From: Volvox africanus
Taxonomy: Eukaryota > Chlorophyta > Chlorophyceae > Chlamydomonadales > Volvocaceae
Reading direction: 5' to 3'
DNA length: 64,000 nt
Assembly (NCBI GenBank): GCA_030268105.1
Contig: BSDZ01000004.1
Span: 186,001-250,000 of the forward strand
Under the pieces are notes generated by a model. The model searched no databases. It saw nothing but the letters and a program-made list of their open reading frames with translations, and was not told where the DNA came from. The position numbers and the translations under genes were made by a program. Below, in pieces: positions 1 through 12,300 of this stretch (positions are counted from its first letter, which is position 1; the number at the start of each line of letters is the position of its first letter).

Positions 1-3000
1 TGTACTCGAACCTCATTAAGCCGACAAGTTATCGCCTCCTGCGCGAGGAGGTTGACCAGGATCAGAAAGTCCCCGCGCCGGACCCGGGTCTGCTGGTGAA
101 GACCATGTATCGCGAGGCCCTTCCGCTGCTGGAGCCCTGGGTCACAGATCCAGACTATGATCGGGTAAGAGCCAAGGAAGCTGGGTCAGCTCCGTTTCGC
201 GTGGAGGTTCGGGATCAGGGGTGGTCCTGGGGCCGCTGTGGGCCGGGCCCGTGGTGCAGTTGGGGCGTGTGCACAGTGGCGGTGCCGACACAGCTGATGA
301 TTTGTTGCGTTAACAAAGATGGAATGGTATCAATTCGCGCTGGGCCCCGGATCAACCGCCCGCTCGAACAGGCGGGGTCCTTTGTACGGTTGTGGCCACA
401 CGATTAATGGTTCGCTGCACAGAGATTGATGTCACCTGCAAATGTGTTCGGGATTATTGGCGTCACGGACTGAGACTGCAGTATCTCTCCTACATCTTCC
501 AACGCTGAACCCGATGCGCGATATGTCCCTCAATATGCCCCTCCAGAATTCTGACAACTTCGCCGTACTGTCCTGACTTGCTGCTTCGATTCAATGCAGC
601 ACCTTTATTAGTGATCCCTAACCTAATCAGGGTTCACCTGCTCTCGATCTGTGCCTGCTTGCTGACCTGGGCGTCCTTTCCTCCCCTCACCTGCTGTCCT
701 AACCGTAGCACGCGGGCACTCCTCTCCTCCTGCTCCCTTTCCCCAGGTGTCCATGATTAATCGGCTGACCGCGACCGTGTGGCCTACCCTGACCAAGGCT
801 ATCATGGATCTCGCCATCCAGGGTGATGTCTACAACGCGGTGCTCTACCCGCAGCTCAAGGCGCAGGTTTTCGACAAGGTCGGAGGGCGGGCGAGGAACA
901 GGGGAGGAGGGCAAGACACCTTGTGGGATTAGATGGTGTGAAGAGGCTGCCTCTACACCTAGGAGAAGGATAATAAGATACATGGATAAGCCAACACTCC
1001 TGCGGAGTGCCGTATGGCGGAGTTGTGTGCTTCAGAGATTGAGTGGCAGTTACCTTCCCTTGTTGGTAGACACCACAGCCACCACCGCAATCGTGTGGTC
1101 TTTGTTCTCCAGTCCCCCCTCTAATTACGAGGATTTGCCCATGACCCCAGGAGTTCATTTCGGTTGGTTGGAACTCTCAGAGGCGAATCCGATATCACGT
1201 CCTGTGTCAGATGTCCCCGAGCCACGCCTGCCTTGGCCGCTGTGGTTCATCCGCCAGAAGGCCTTCTCCTCCATCTGTGATTCCCCACACATCTGCGGCT
1301 GGACCTGCCCTTTCCTGACTTCCTGATTGATCCCCTTTTCCTCACTTCATCTCTTCCTTTTCTCATTCACCCCCCTCCCCCCGTTATCCAATGTCAGTTT
1401 GCGTTCGTTGAGGACATCTTCCTGGGCGCCAACAGCCTCCGCCACGGCAAGGTGGACATTAAGAACAACCCATTCCTGGCGGATAAGTTGTTCACAGTGG
1501 GCAGTGTGGCCCCCCGACTGGGTGGAATGCGGGTGGTCCCGACAGCAGATGACGAGGTGCTGTTGGAGACATCGCTCATCTGGGGCAGCCAAGTCACGGT
1601 AGGTAGGTAGGTAGGTAGGCAGGTAGGTAGCGCAGCGCCGCGAGGAGTTGTTGCAACCAGGGCGCGTCTCCTGATCCGCGTACAGGCAGGCAATAGTGCA
1701 GGTCAGCGACCAAAGATCACGTTACCATGAGGAATAGACTAAGAGGCAACCGGTACGTCGTTGACCGTCACTATGATCAGTCAGGCGATGTTGCAGCATT
1801 GTTAAGCCTGGCACCGTAGTAGCCGTGCCGCCGTCCTTCAGTGGGGAGGAAATAGTGGGCGCAGAGGAAGGGCTAAACTCATGCGACTAACAGCGCGTTA
1901 TGCGATGCGATTGGCTCCGAAGTCAAAGTGATGACAACTATTCCGGACACCGTGCACAGAATCCCAACATTTTTCCTTCTCTCACCTTACCGGGTAGGTC
2001 CGATTGAGATAACTGTCTCCGACTCCGTTGTTTTCCAACCCCGCCTCACCTGCCTAAACCCCAATGAGCCACCCCCCATGTCGCCACACTTCTCGTAGTT
2101 CGACGTGCACGTGATCCTCCGCTTTGGGCGGCTGCGGCTCATTGTGCCTCTGCAGCTGGCCAATATTAGCTTCAAGGTAGGATTGCGGTCCCCTGGTCGG
2201 ATCCAGTTGTCCCCTGAGGCGTGGGGCTGGGGATAAGTAAGGGGCGGAAGAGGGTATCGACGGCGGTCCGGGAAGAAGGGAAGGGCGGAGGGCAAAGGTT
2301 CGCTGATTTCGTGGGACTTGGTGGCTAGGGGCCTTCATATCAGGCCTTCTGGGGCCGCGCTCTCCATCCCTCAGTGCGCTTGCCTCGCTCCCTTGTCCTC
2401 AACGTGGCCTGCATGACCCCGTCCAAAACCAATTGCCCCCTCCTCTTCCCACCCCTTCTTTCTTTCTCTCTCTCTCGCTCTGTCTTACACACTCTCGCTT
2501 CCGCCAGGCTGACGTACGCGTGATGATTCGCCCGCTGGTGGAGAAGTTTCCTTGCCTTGGGGGAGTGAGCATCTCTCTGCTCAGGGTGCCACTGGTGGAC
2601 TTCTCACTCAAGCTGATCAAGGGGGTAGACATCATGGCCCTGCCCTTCATTCCTCAGATCATCCACGCCGCCCTGAAGGTACAGGGATGAGTAAACGTCA
2701 TGACGGATGATGCTTATCTGTATGGTTTGGGGAGAGTTATAAGTGACATATGTAGTTGTGGAGCTGGGACTCTGCGCAGCGCGCATGGCCGGGTTCGAAG
2801 TGGCCCGACCTGACCTGGCCTTACTTCACCCAACAAGACCAAAGATGTGTCGAGGGCAGGCGTGTGCGTGCATGGTACGCGGCGACCCTTTAGGTACGGT
2901 GGTGCGTAGTACAGCTTTTCTGAGTGCTGGGCACAGCAATGCAGGCCGCATTACTAGCCGACGTGCTGCTGGGCGTGTCGTACTCCCCGGTACCTGGGAG

Positions 3001-6000
3001 CCGGGGACGCAGGCCTCTGTTGACGCGCCGCCCATCCTCCGCCTGCCCAGGTGGTTCTAGAGCCGGTGACTATCCCACTTCTGAACAAGCCGCTGGTTCC
3101 GGGGCTGGGTCTGGTTCTGCCCAACGCGATGTCCTTCCCCATCATGCCCAAATTCGGACTTCCAGATCCGCCAGTGGGCGCAATCAAGGTGAGGAGCCGA
3201 GCACTCAGCAGCGGTGTGCACCTGCATGGGGCTATGGAATAGGTCCGTTGGGTACGGAGGGAGACGAACCCAGTGGGCGATGTCATCTGCACGGGAAACA
3301 GGTTATGAAGGGGCGAGACAGGCCCCGCGTTTGCATTCATTCCGGGTTAAAACATGGGTGTCGGTGGGCCGGTTCCCGCCGGGCCCGCCGGCGTCTGCCA
3401 CCCACACCCACACCCACCCGCTGGGACCCCTCTGCCGTCGCCAGGTGACAATCTTCAACCTGGAGGGTGTCAAGGGCGGAGATGATATGTATTGCAAACT
3501 GGAGGTTCGCAAGGGCCGCTTCAAGCAGACCCGCACCGTCTACAACACAAGGAGCCCCGTCTTCAATGAAGATTTCGCCCTCATTGTGAGTGATAACCAC
3601 ATCCCCACATTCTCATACACTCACCCGCGCACACACATGCAGCCCCAGCAGCACCAGTGTGCAAAGGGGAATGAAAGGGCTCTTGACATCATCTGATCGG
3701 ATTCATCCTTCTTAGCCACTGCCGAATTGCTTTCCAAACGCCTCCCTTCCCTCATCTTTCCTGCTTCTGGCCTGCCTCCACCCATCCTATGTCGAACCCT
3801 CGCTCAGCTACACCTGCGCGATTTCATATCCTTGACACTTACATTCCCCGTTCCCCCTCCCGCATTTCACGTTCGTGTTCTCCGCCCGGTTAGGTGGATT
3901 CCCTGGAAAACGACGCTCTCCGCATCTACGTGTACGAGGACGATGTTGGCTGGAATGACACCTTGCTCTCGGAAGTGGTGCTGCCCTTCGGAGAAGTGAT
4001 GGGCACCAAGGTAGATCCGGCCACGGGGAAGGAGGTCACGGATTTCCAGGTGCGTTCTGAGACCGGAGAGCGGGGGAGGGGGAAGGGGAAGGGGAAAATA
4101 GGGTAGGAGATCAGGCATGATATGTTTGTGACTGGAGGCGGTTAGGTTGGCTGATGTTCGTTGCATGAGTTTTTGATCTGCCGCACCGCTGTCTTTAGCA
4201 GAGGTTGGCGTCGAGGTCCTGCTAGATCAGCGCCCCTGGGGACCCTGGGGAGTTTGACCAGGGGAGTCAGTGGGGTCCAGGTTTGGCCGGCATACGGTGA
4301 GGTGCTTGGTGGGAAGGTATCACGGGGATGATTTGTGATGTGTTATTCCACCGTCTTCGTACATAGGTGAGGTCTAGCTCTTATTGGGGCTAAGTGCGGG
4401 CCTTGGAACAGAAGGGGAGGAGGCACAGGGCAGGCACAGGGGACATGCGTGTCACTTACCGATCCCATCAGCCTGGGGGAGAAGGCCGGGGAAAACCTCC
4501 GTGAGTTAGTGATCCCACGCATGGGGCGAGAGCCTCTCATTTTTAACGACATATATCAGGAGGAGGGGATCATGGATCACATAGGTCCTCTCTTGAGGAC
4601 CCGGAGGGGGTCTGGAAGAGGAGGAGGATTCACGAGACGGGGCGGCGCTCCCATGACGATGCGAACCAGATCGCTCCTCACTTCAAGCCTTCTTCCCCGT
4701 CTCCGCCCTGTCCCTCCCTCCTCCCCGCTGGTTTTGAGCTAATGCGTGTCACCCACCGTTTATCGTCTTTACGTTGAGTGCAGAAGGCGGATTTCCTGGA
4801 TGCCGAGGGCGCAAAAACCTTCACCCTGCAATTGCGCAAGGTTCATAAGAAGGGCGCCCTGAAGGTATAACCCTAACTCGTCCTTCATGGCTCTGAGCAC
4901 GTTACTTCGGTCCACCATTTATGGCAGCTCTGCGCCTACGAATCGAACCTGGATCGATTATGAGCAGCAAAAACCGGTGTTGAGTTTCATCCGTATCCCA
5001 TTTCCGTCTCCGTTGCCATCGCCATTTCTTTGCTCCTCTCCTTAGCTGCCGCACTGTTATGTGCCCTTCAGCTGCACCCCTGCTTTCCCTGCCTGCCAAC
5101 CTCAACTCTAGCCGCCACCCATCTTTTCGCCAGATCCACTAGATCTTTGCCCTCTTCTCTGTGTCCCTCCTCCTTCCGTTCCCTCCTTTCCTAAACCCAG
5201 TCCGCCAGCTCTCGCGCCGCAAGCTACAAGTCCTTCGCTGCCACCAAGGCCTCACGGTCGCCCTCCCCATTCCCCGCTGCGGCCGCGGCCGGGGACGGCG
5301 GCCCCGCCTCCAACAAGACCTCCATTTTCAACCGCATCTTCAATCGTAAAAAGGCTAAGAAGGCAGCGCCAGCCGACGCCGCAGCGGCAGGCGCAATTTC
5401 CTCCGGTGCCACATCTGATGCGGAGGGAGGCCCCACCGCTGGCCCCTCGTCTATGATGTCCATGCAGTCCACCCTACTGTCTGGCCGCAGCAACACGGGG
5501 AACAATGCTGAGGACAAGGACGTGATCGGTACCATCACGTTCAGTGTGCGTACGGGAAGTTGGGATCGCCAGGGGTGGGGGGTCGATGAGGCACAGGTTT
5601 CCAGGATCAAAAAAGGCAATTAGGCGAGGAAAGTGTCCCCCGTTAGGCAGGCTTTTTTTACTTGCATCATTTTGTGCACCAAGGACCGGAACGTGGGCTG
5701 GCAACCTTGCCGATCGTGCACGGGCAATGGTAAAAGCGCTGGCGGTGACGACCGGCAGAAGGGCCACTGCCACGATTACAATATTCGCCACGATTACCAC
5801 ATACAGTTGGTATTTGTGTTACAGGGTAGTAAGTCCTGTTGTCTCTGCCCGTGTTCCTTAACGTCGCAGGTTGAGTTCATTCGCTTCAACAAGCCAGAGT
5901 ATGACGATGTGAACGCGGAGAAGGAGGAGAAGTCCAAGACGCGGGATCCCTACCTGAGCATGTTTCCCGGGCCCCCGGGCCGTACCCTGGCGCTGCTGGA

Positions 6001-7536
6001 TGGCAGCAGTGGCGGCACCAGCTCCAAACTATCTTATGTGAGTTGACCTAGCTCTTGACTCAGACATTAGACAAATGACACATGGGGGACAACTCTTTAG
6101 TCTCCGGAGGCCAGCTAGGTCCCATCCACCCATCTGTTTTGTGGTTCGAACCGAGAGGCATGTCTCTCCATGTCTTGGCCGTCTACGTCCCTCTGATTCG
6201 GTCCGGTGTGTCCCCAGGCCATCTCTCACTCAGTCGGGTCGCCTTGGCTTACGCGGGGTGCCTCACAATGTTGCCCGGGTTTTCCTCCGGGCGACGTCTT
6301 CACGTATTTGATTGTGTTCTCTCGTCCCATTACCAACCCAATCTGGTCCCCAGGGTGTCCTGACTGTGCAGCTGATTCGCTGCATTGACCTGGCGCCCGA
6401 GGGAGCCAAGGACCTAGCAACGTACGTGCGAATGATTTGCACGAATGACGAAAAGGACGAAGTGCAGGTGGGTCCTGGTGATCGGGGCGAGCGGCATGGA
6501 GGAGTATGAGCTCGGAAGGGCCAGGTGGTGGGAATTTCATGATCACCAAACCACCATAAAGCGTCTGGGGTACAGCACGCGTGGGATGGGTGGAATGATA
6601 GGAGTTACATTGTTTGAAGGATGTTTTCTGGCCTCATGCGTTCGTTAAAAGAATCGTCAAGAAGCGTGTAGGTTGGCGCTGTGGCCTTGTAGCTCTGCAG
6701 CACACACCTCCTGCAACCGTCCTGCTTGGGACATCATAGCATCAGCCACGCCTGCTCGCGCGTCCTACCGCTACTCAGTGCGAGCCAGCGACCATAAAGG
6801 CCTCACCCCGGAGTCCCATGCACCCCGCGCGCCGCCCGACAGACCAGCAGCACAATCCTGAATGAGACATCTCCGCGCTGGGGTGACAAGTTTGACTTCG
6901 TGCTCATCCCCTGCGCGTCCGAGCTGCACATCCACGTGCACAATAAGCCGGGGGTGCTGGGCAACCTTATGGGCTCGCTGCTCAGGAAGAAGACCGAGGT
7001 GCGGGTGTCAATTAGGGTGCGGAAGTTATCAAACGTGTGGAAACATGGAGCGCAGGAGCGCAAGGAGGTATTGCAGATGAAAGCGGCGTAGGAACTGGCG
7101 ATAATCGGGTATGAAGTAGGGGCAGAGGGGATTAGCGAGCGTATTGCATGCAAGCTATTGGGGGGCCGTGTGAAGGCGATAAGCCACCAACCTCATTAAA
7201 GTGTATTTGCTGTTTGCTGGGGGCATGTGGGCGGATATACGGCACGCTCTCTGCCACGACCCCAGCTTCCATCAAGGTTTGGCAGCTGTTATCAGCTGTT
7301 ACCTGCAGCCTCCTGGTCACTGCCGTCATTCATCACTCTTCCCTTGCCCTCCCAACGAATCCAACCTCCAGGACAAGGACCCTATCCTGGGCAAGGTGCT
7401 CATCAATGTGGAGCACGTGGCCCGGAATGGCCGCATCAAGGAGGTCTGGTCACTGGAGGACGCGGAGCGGGGTTACATTGAGCTTAACCTCACGTGGCAG
7501 ACTTGTCACTTGTCTAAGGACCAGCAGCGGCGCTGA
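1..7536 (+). CDS. Extended synaptotagmin/tricalbin-like SMP-C2 protein, 5' truncated
   Basis: Exons: <3-164, 747-878, 1398-1598, 2099-2176, 2508-2678, 3051-3188, 3445-3585, 3894-4049, 4784-4864, 5201-5545, 5870-6037, 6354-6467, 6843-6998, 7372-7536 (TGA), about 735 residues; the N-terminus lies outside the window. The exons from 747 to 3188 encode an SMP domain (FAFVEDIFLGA, VDFSLKLIKGVD, LPNAMSFPIMP), a lipid-binding tube used by E-Syts and plant SYTs at ER-plasma membrane contact sites. A first C2 domain (3445-4864) has acidic loops (GGDDMY, FNEDF, YEDDVGWND) that could bind calcium. An Ala/Ser/Lys-rich linker follows (5201-5545). The second C2 (6354-7536) has HVHNKPG where the acidic loop would be, so it is probably calcium-independent. 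Any N-terminal membrane anchor would be upstream of the window. All 13 introns are phase 0. Family assignment is from recalled domain patterns; the alternative is another SMP-C2 (NTMC2-type) subgroup. Confidence 0.9.
1599..1630 (+). repeat. GTAG microsatellite overlapping a splice donor
   Basis: The donor after the exon ending at 1598 lies inside a run of GTAG units interrupted once by GCAG. GT dinucleotides recur every 4 bp (1599, 1603, 1607, 1611, 1615, then 1623, 1627), so several staggered donors exist. Only 1599 keeps the SMP frame without a stop. Confidence 0.85.
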
Positions 7537-8216
7537 GGAGATGGACGAGTGCGAGGGCAAGCTAAGGTAATCAGGGCAAACACGGAAAGGCGTGCGGTGA
7601 AATTTGGAGGACGAGTGCATGGGATGACGTCGACGATGGACGTCGACCTGCGCTGGCTTTGAGCGTTGTCGCCAGCCGTGTCGTGGAGGTTATAGCTGCA
7701 GCCGCCGATGGAAATTCCGCCCGAGTTGAGGGGAGATCAGATGGAATGCTTCTGGCGCGCACGTGCTCAAGTGGCCAGGGCTTTCCTCGGGGGCGGGAGA
7801 CCTCCCGAATGACGGTGGTGATGGTCAGTTGGGGGCTGCGGCGGCGGCGCTAGGGACGTCCTTCATTGATGACTTACATGCTACCTGCAGGGGGGCTAAG
7901 AAATGGTGGGGTCTGGCGCGGGGCAGGTGCGGTGGAGGGGAATGCGAATGCAAACTACGGCGTGCTGCTTTCTTTTGTGGCTTCATATGAAACAGCGTGT
8001 ATGTGCTTGGACTCTTGGTGCGTAGTACATGCCGCTTTCAGATTCAGGTTTCGGACGACGCCGGCAGGCTTGTGTTCGCATGCTAATGAATGTGGCATTG
8101 CTTTGCGCTTTCGCCAATTTCGGACGGAGAATGGTTTGGATGTTCGGGCACGCAGGATGGGTTGAGTTGGATGTGATACGGCTTGGTAATGTGTCATATT
8201 GAACTATGATGTTGTG

Positions 8217-8221
8217 TGTAA
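8217..8221 (+). terminator. TGTAA poly(A) signal of the SMP-C2 gene
   Basis: TGTAA, the usual chlorophyte polyadenylation motif, lies about 680 bp after the TGA at 7534-7536. No better candidate was seen between them. A 3'-UTR of this length is plausible. Confidence 0.4.
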
Positions 8222-9384
8222 TAGTATTGATGCGTTCACTGTGGCAAAGAGGTATTCATTGGACAACAGTGTCCTAAGGATGGTGTGAATCTGGCCAATC
8301 GCTGAACCATATGCAGGGATGCTCGTACGACATTTCTATTCGTAACTACGAATGCCTTCACGTCATGACGCTTACATCATTTTATACCAACTACGGTCCT
8401 GTCACCCTGCTGTGGACCTGGGATTTTTCCAAACTGCCAAGGACGTGCTGGGGTCCTGCCAAAACGTTGGGGACTTTTGTTATATTCCGCGTATCTTGTG
8501 TGGTGGCTGGTGACAATCTTGATGGCAAAGCAGCCGACTCGAAGCCGCCCTAGGTATACGGTTGTTGGGACATCGTTGGGACATATGTCATGGCTCCATT
8601 CCGTGCTATGGGCTACGAGAGAGTTGCAGTACGTAGAGGGTTTGACTTCTAAGATCGGGTCTATATAATCCATCCAATTAAAGCACTTTCAGGGGGTGGG
8701 GGTGGGGCGGAGTTGCGACCAGCCTCCGCCCAATCCATCAAATCAGGTCTTTGGATTAGCTTGAAGACGGCGCTTGAAGGCGGCCAGTGGATTGCATTGT
8801 GTTAGTAAACTAATATAGCCTAACTCTGGCCAATGGCTGATCGTGATCTAGCACGCTGGTGCCAAAACCAACCAACCAACGGCTTCTTCAGTTCACAAGA
8901 TTACAAGAAATATTAGCATTGAATGTTAGAATGATTGTCTGACTGACGAGCTCTTTATTACCTCAATGCCATGTTACCCAAATAAAGATTTACCACGGAA
9001 GAAGTATTTCCGATACGTGTTCTATGAGACCAGGCAGTTGCCGGCCAGAAAGCAGCAACCGCATTCATTAAGCCAAGCAGATGTAACACAGTATACCGAA
9101 TGCCGTTAGGTGCAAAGGTAGGCGTGCGGCGTTACAGATTGCTTTAGGGAGCCTTATAGTGCAGCTTGACGCGGCAGAGACATATGTCGAAATCCAAATT
9201 TTAGTCAACTCCTTACAACCAAGTGCGACGAGATCAATGTGCGAAGACTTGGACTTGGACTTGGCAGTAGCCGAAACCGAGGCATGGCGCCCGTCACACA
9301 GCCCTTGCATATCATTCATGATGGATAGCTGTGTGACTTAACTATTTCCCCTTTCATATCTCTCTTTCTCTTATCGAACTCCAG
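8222..9384. other. Intergenic region with no recognised gene
   Basis: No open frame here shows a known motif. It must contain the promoter, and probably a short first coding exon with the ATG, of the downstream exonuclease gene. The pyrimidine-rich tract at 9346-9384 looks like the acceptor of that first intron. Confidence 0.4.
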
Positions 9385-12300
9385 CAGCATGGCAGCTCAA
9401 AGAGCTGCCCCGCGGTGCTGGTGGGGATCTCAGTTGTGGCCGCGGCTGCCTCTACGGTCGTTGCTCTGGTCTTGGAGATGCGCCGGCGGCGGAGACATAT
9501 TTGGCCCCATAAGCGCTTCCGATTTGTGTTTGCTGATACGACCGACCAGCCTTTCCCGCACCTGCCACCCCAACCTGATGATTACAATGATGGTGGCATC
9601 GATGCCAAAGTTGTCGGTGGCGCCGGTGGCGACTCGTCAGCGTATTGCCCCTTGTTGCAAGCGACGGCAACGACAGCAGCAGAGGTAGCGGATGGAACAT
9701 CTGTTGCCTCAGGAGTAGGCGCAGCCACAGACTCAGCAACAGCAGCAGCGATGGCACCCGGGACCGAAGGACACAGGTTGGCAACGGCAGAGCCCCGGGC
9801 GAGGACACCACAGCAGGTGCACGCTGGTTTTCCCTCTGCCGCCCCTCAAGGTCCCTCGCTTCACCCCTACCTGGCGAAAATCCAGCGTCTCATGGGAGGT
9901 ATGGAGTATCCAGTACTGCGCCGACCGCCGCCACCTCCGCCACTGCCACCACCGGCTGGGGGACCCGCGGGTGTAACTCCGACCCATGGGTCGCTCCCCG
10001 GATTCCAAATCCACTGGATCTCCAATCCCAAGCAGCTATATTCTCTGGGACAGCGGCTGAGGCGGGTAAGAACGAAAATGGGTTACCCTATATCGGCTGG
10101 AAACAAAATGGTCCAGGTAGAAGCCTAGGGGTATAAGATCTTCAGGTGGGATGTAAGACCTCTTAGTTTGGGGAGACGTAAAGCCAAAGAAACTGCGTCG
10201 CGTAATCCAACGGGAGATGTCTACGAGCTGGAAGTAGCCATAACCGGGGATGGCATTACCAGGGGTAGGACCCCCGGGGCGGCCGTTCTGCTGCCGTACA
10301 TGGCCATCACAGCGTCTGGGTTCCGCACCTTCTTGAAGTGGTAGCTGCTACCCTGTGCAGCTGAACTACGGGTGTCACTTGCATGGCCCCAAACAGTCTT
10401 AGAAATAGTCGCCAACACAGGGTCGCAAAGAAGTTGCTCGGACTCGAGCAGCTTCTGATTGCAACCCGCTGTTTGGGTGCCGCGCTTGTGCTGGTGACTG
10501 ACCCAGCAGGTACGTCAAATCGGTCTCGATACGGAGAGCAGTCCGCTGCTCTGTTACCACGGCCTGGTGTGCATGATACAGCTATCCGTGTGGGACGGCG
10601 GCGGCGACGGAGGCCGCGGTGGCGGCACCAGTGGCAATTACAGTGGCAGCAGTAATCGCAGCGATGGCGAGGAGGGCACGGTGTGGCTGATAGACGCCCT
10701 GGCCCTGCATGACCACGTGGGACCGGCGCTCGGAGCGCTGATGTCCGACTCAAGGGTCGTTAAGGCGAGCACGGTGGCTCTTGGACGGTTTTATGGGGGT
10801 CGGAAAGAGAGATACCCCGAGTCCAAGCTAGGTGCATTCTGTATCCTCCGTGGAGGAGGGGTAGTGTGCATACATGTGTGTGTGTGTATACATCCATACG
10901 TTTGGATTGAATGGGATGCCGGAGGTCGTGTGCATGGTCTACCTGGATGTATAACTGACGTCCTGGTGTTGTACGACTGTACTGCTGTGCCGTATCCGCA
11001 GTCGCGGTTCAGCCTGAATAGGGCCTGAATAGGGTGCACGTCCAAGTCTCTCTGGGAGTACGGCTTCTTTGCCTCGAATTCTGAATCCAGGTGATCCACG
11101 GCGGCGGCAATGACGTGGTGTGGCTTCAGCGCGATTTCCGGATGTACCCGGTGAACGTATTTGACACGGAGAAGGCGAGTCAGGTGGGTATTGTGCTCTA
11201 TGACCCGCGTGTGTGCGTGTACGTGGTCGTGCAAGGGAGGAAGGCAAACGGAGAAAGGGGGGGACAAACAGCGTGCGGGTAGGGGTGTGTGTGTGTGTGT
11301 AGTAGTGGGCGGAATCTGTAGCCGTGGCGTGTGCCTTTGTGTGTATATTGTATTCATGTTGCGAGGGGGTAGTATCAGCCTCGCACCCTCACAGCCTCAC
11401 AGACTGATTTGGCCTAGGCCTCGTTGATCAGGTGGTGGTGGGGTTGTATCATCTCGTGGCACCCAGTGGCACACAACACGGATGCCCCAAAGGCGTCGCA
11501 GTGTTTCTCAATATTCAAAAATCGCGATCCCAAGTCCCTGAGCGGTCCGCTGCACCTCCCCCAATGAGCAGCCCGGTTCGAGGGTGTTTGATACCATATC
11601 GTATATAGCATTGCCCCAAGAGTACTTGATGCCGTACCTGCTGCCCCTCCCCCCGGTATGTTGTGGAGTCATGGACAGGTTCTCGGTCACGAGGGCCGCT
11701 CGCTGTCCTCACTGCTACGCCGCCACGTCGGACTAGATTTGGCGGCGGAGAAGGCAGCGGGCCAGCGGGCGGATTGGCGGCGCCGGCCACTGCCGCCAGG
11801 GCTGCTGCGGTACGCCGCCGCAGACGTGGCGTACCTGCCGTATCTGGCGGAGGTACTCCGTCGGGAACTGGCTGCTTTGGAACCTGGTGAGGTACTGATG
11901 GCGAGTACTGACTGGGCAATCACCTTCCTGTGCATCATCTTAACCACCCCTTGCTGCTTACACTTGCGTCGCTTGCTGCGTTTGGCCGGGCTCGGCTGGG
12001 CTCGGCTGCTCAGCCTCGTTAAGCCGCCGGGATGAGTTATGCTGCGCCAGGCAGAAAGAACAAAGAACAATACCTATCTCGGCTCCAGGTGCCTAGACTC
12101 CGCGCCTCATACCTGCCCTCCTTCGCTTCCTGACTGCTGCTCCCACTTGCCAGCACTGCCAGCACTTGAGCGCTTTCCGCGCGGGAGGCGCACGCAGCTC
12201 CGGTTTCACATCCCACTTTGTGATCGGCCTCACGCGGCCGGGTCCGTTACTTTCCCCGGCCCTCTTCCCCCCCCCCCCACACACACACACCACGCCCAGG

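Noticed and set aside
2780..2815. Possible tRNA T-arm (GGGTTCGAAGTGG)
   Set aside because: No matching acceptor stem, D-arm or anticodon arm could be drawn, and it falls in an intron.
4930..4965. Minus-strand GGTTCGATTC resembling a tRNA B box
   Set aside because: The T-stem does not pair and no cloverleaf surrounds it.
5544..5861. Open frame with CxxC-like residues in an SMP-C2 intron
   Set aside because: It lies between a good donor (5546) and acceptor (5869), and both flanking exons join in phase without it.
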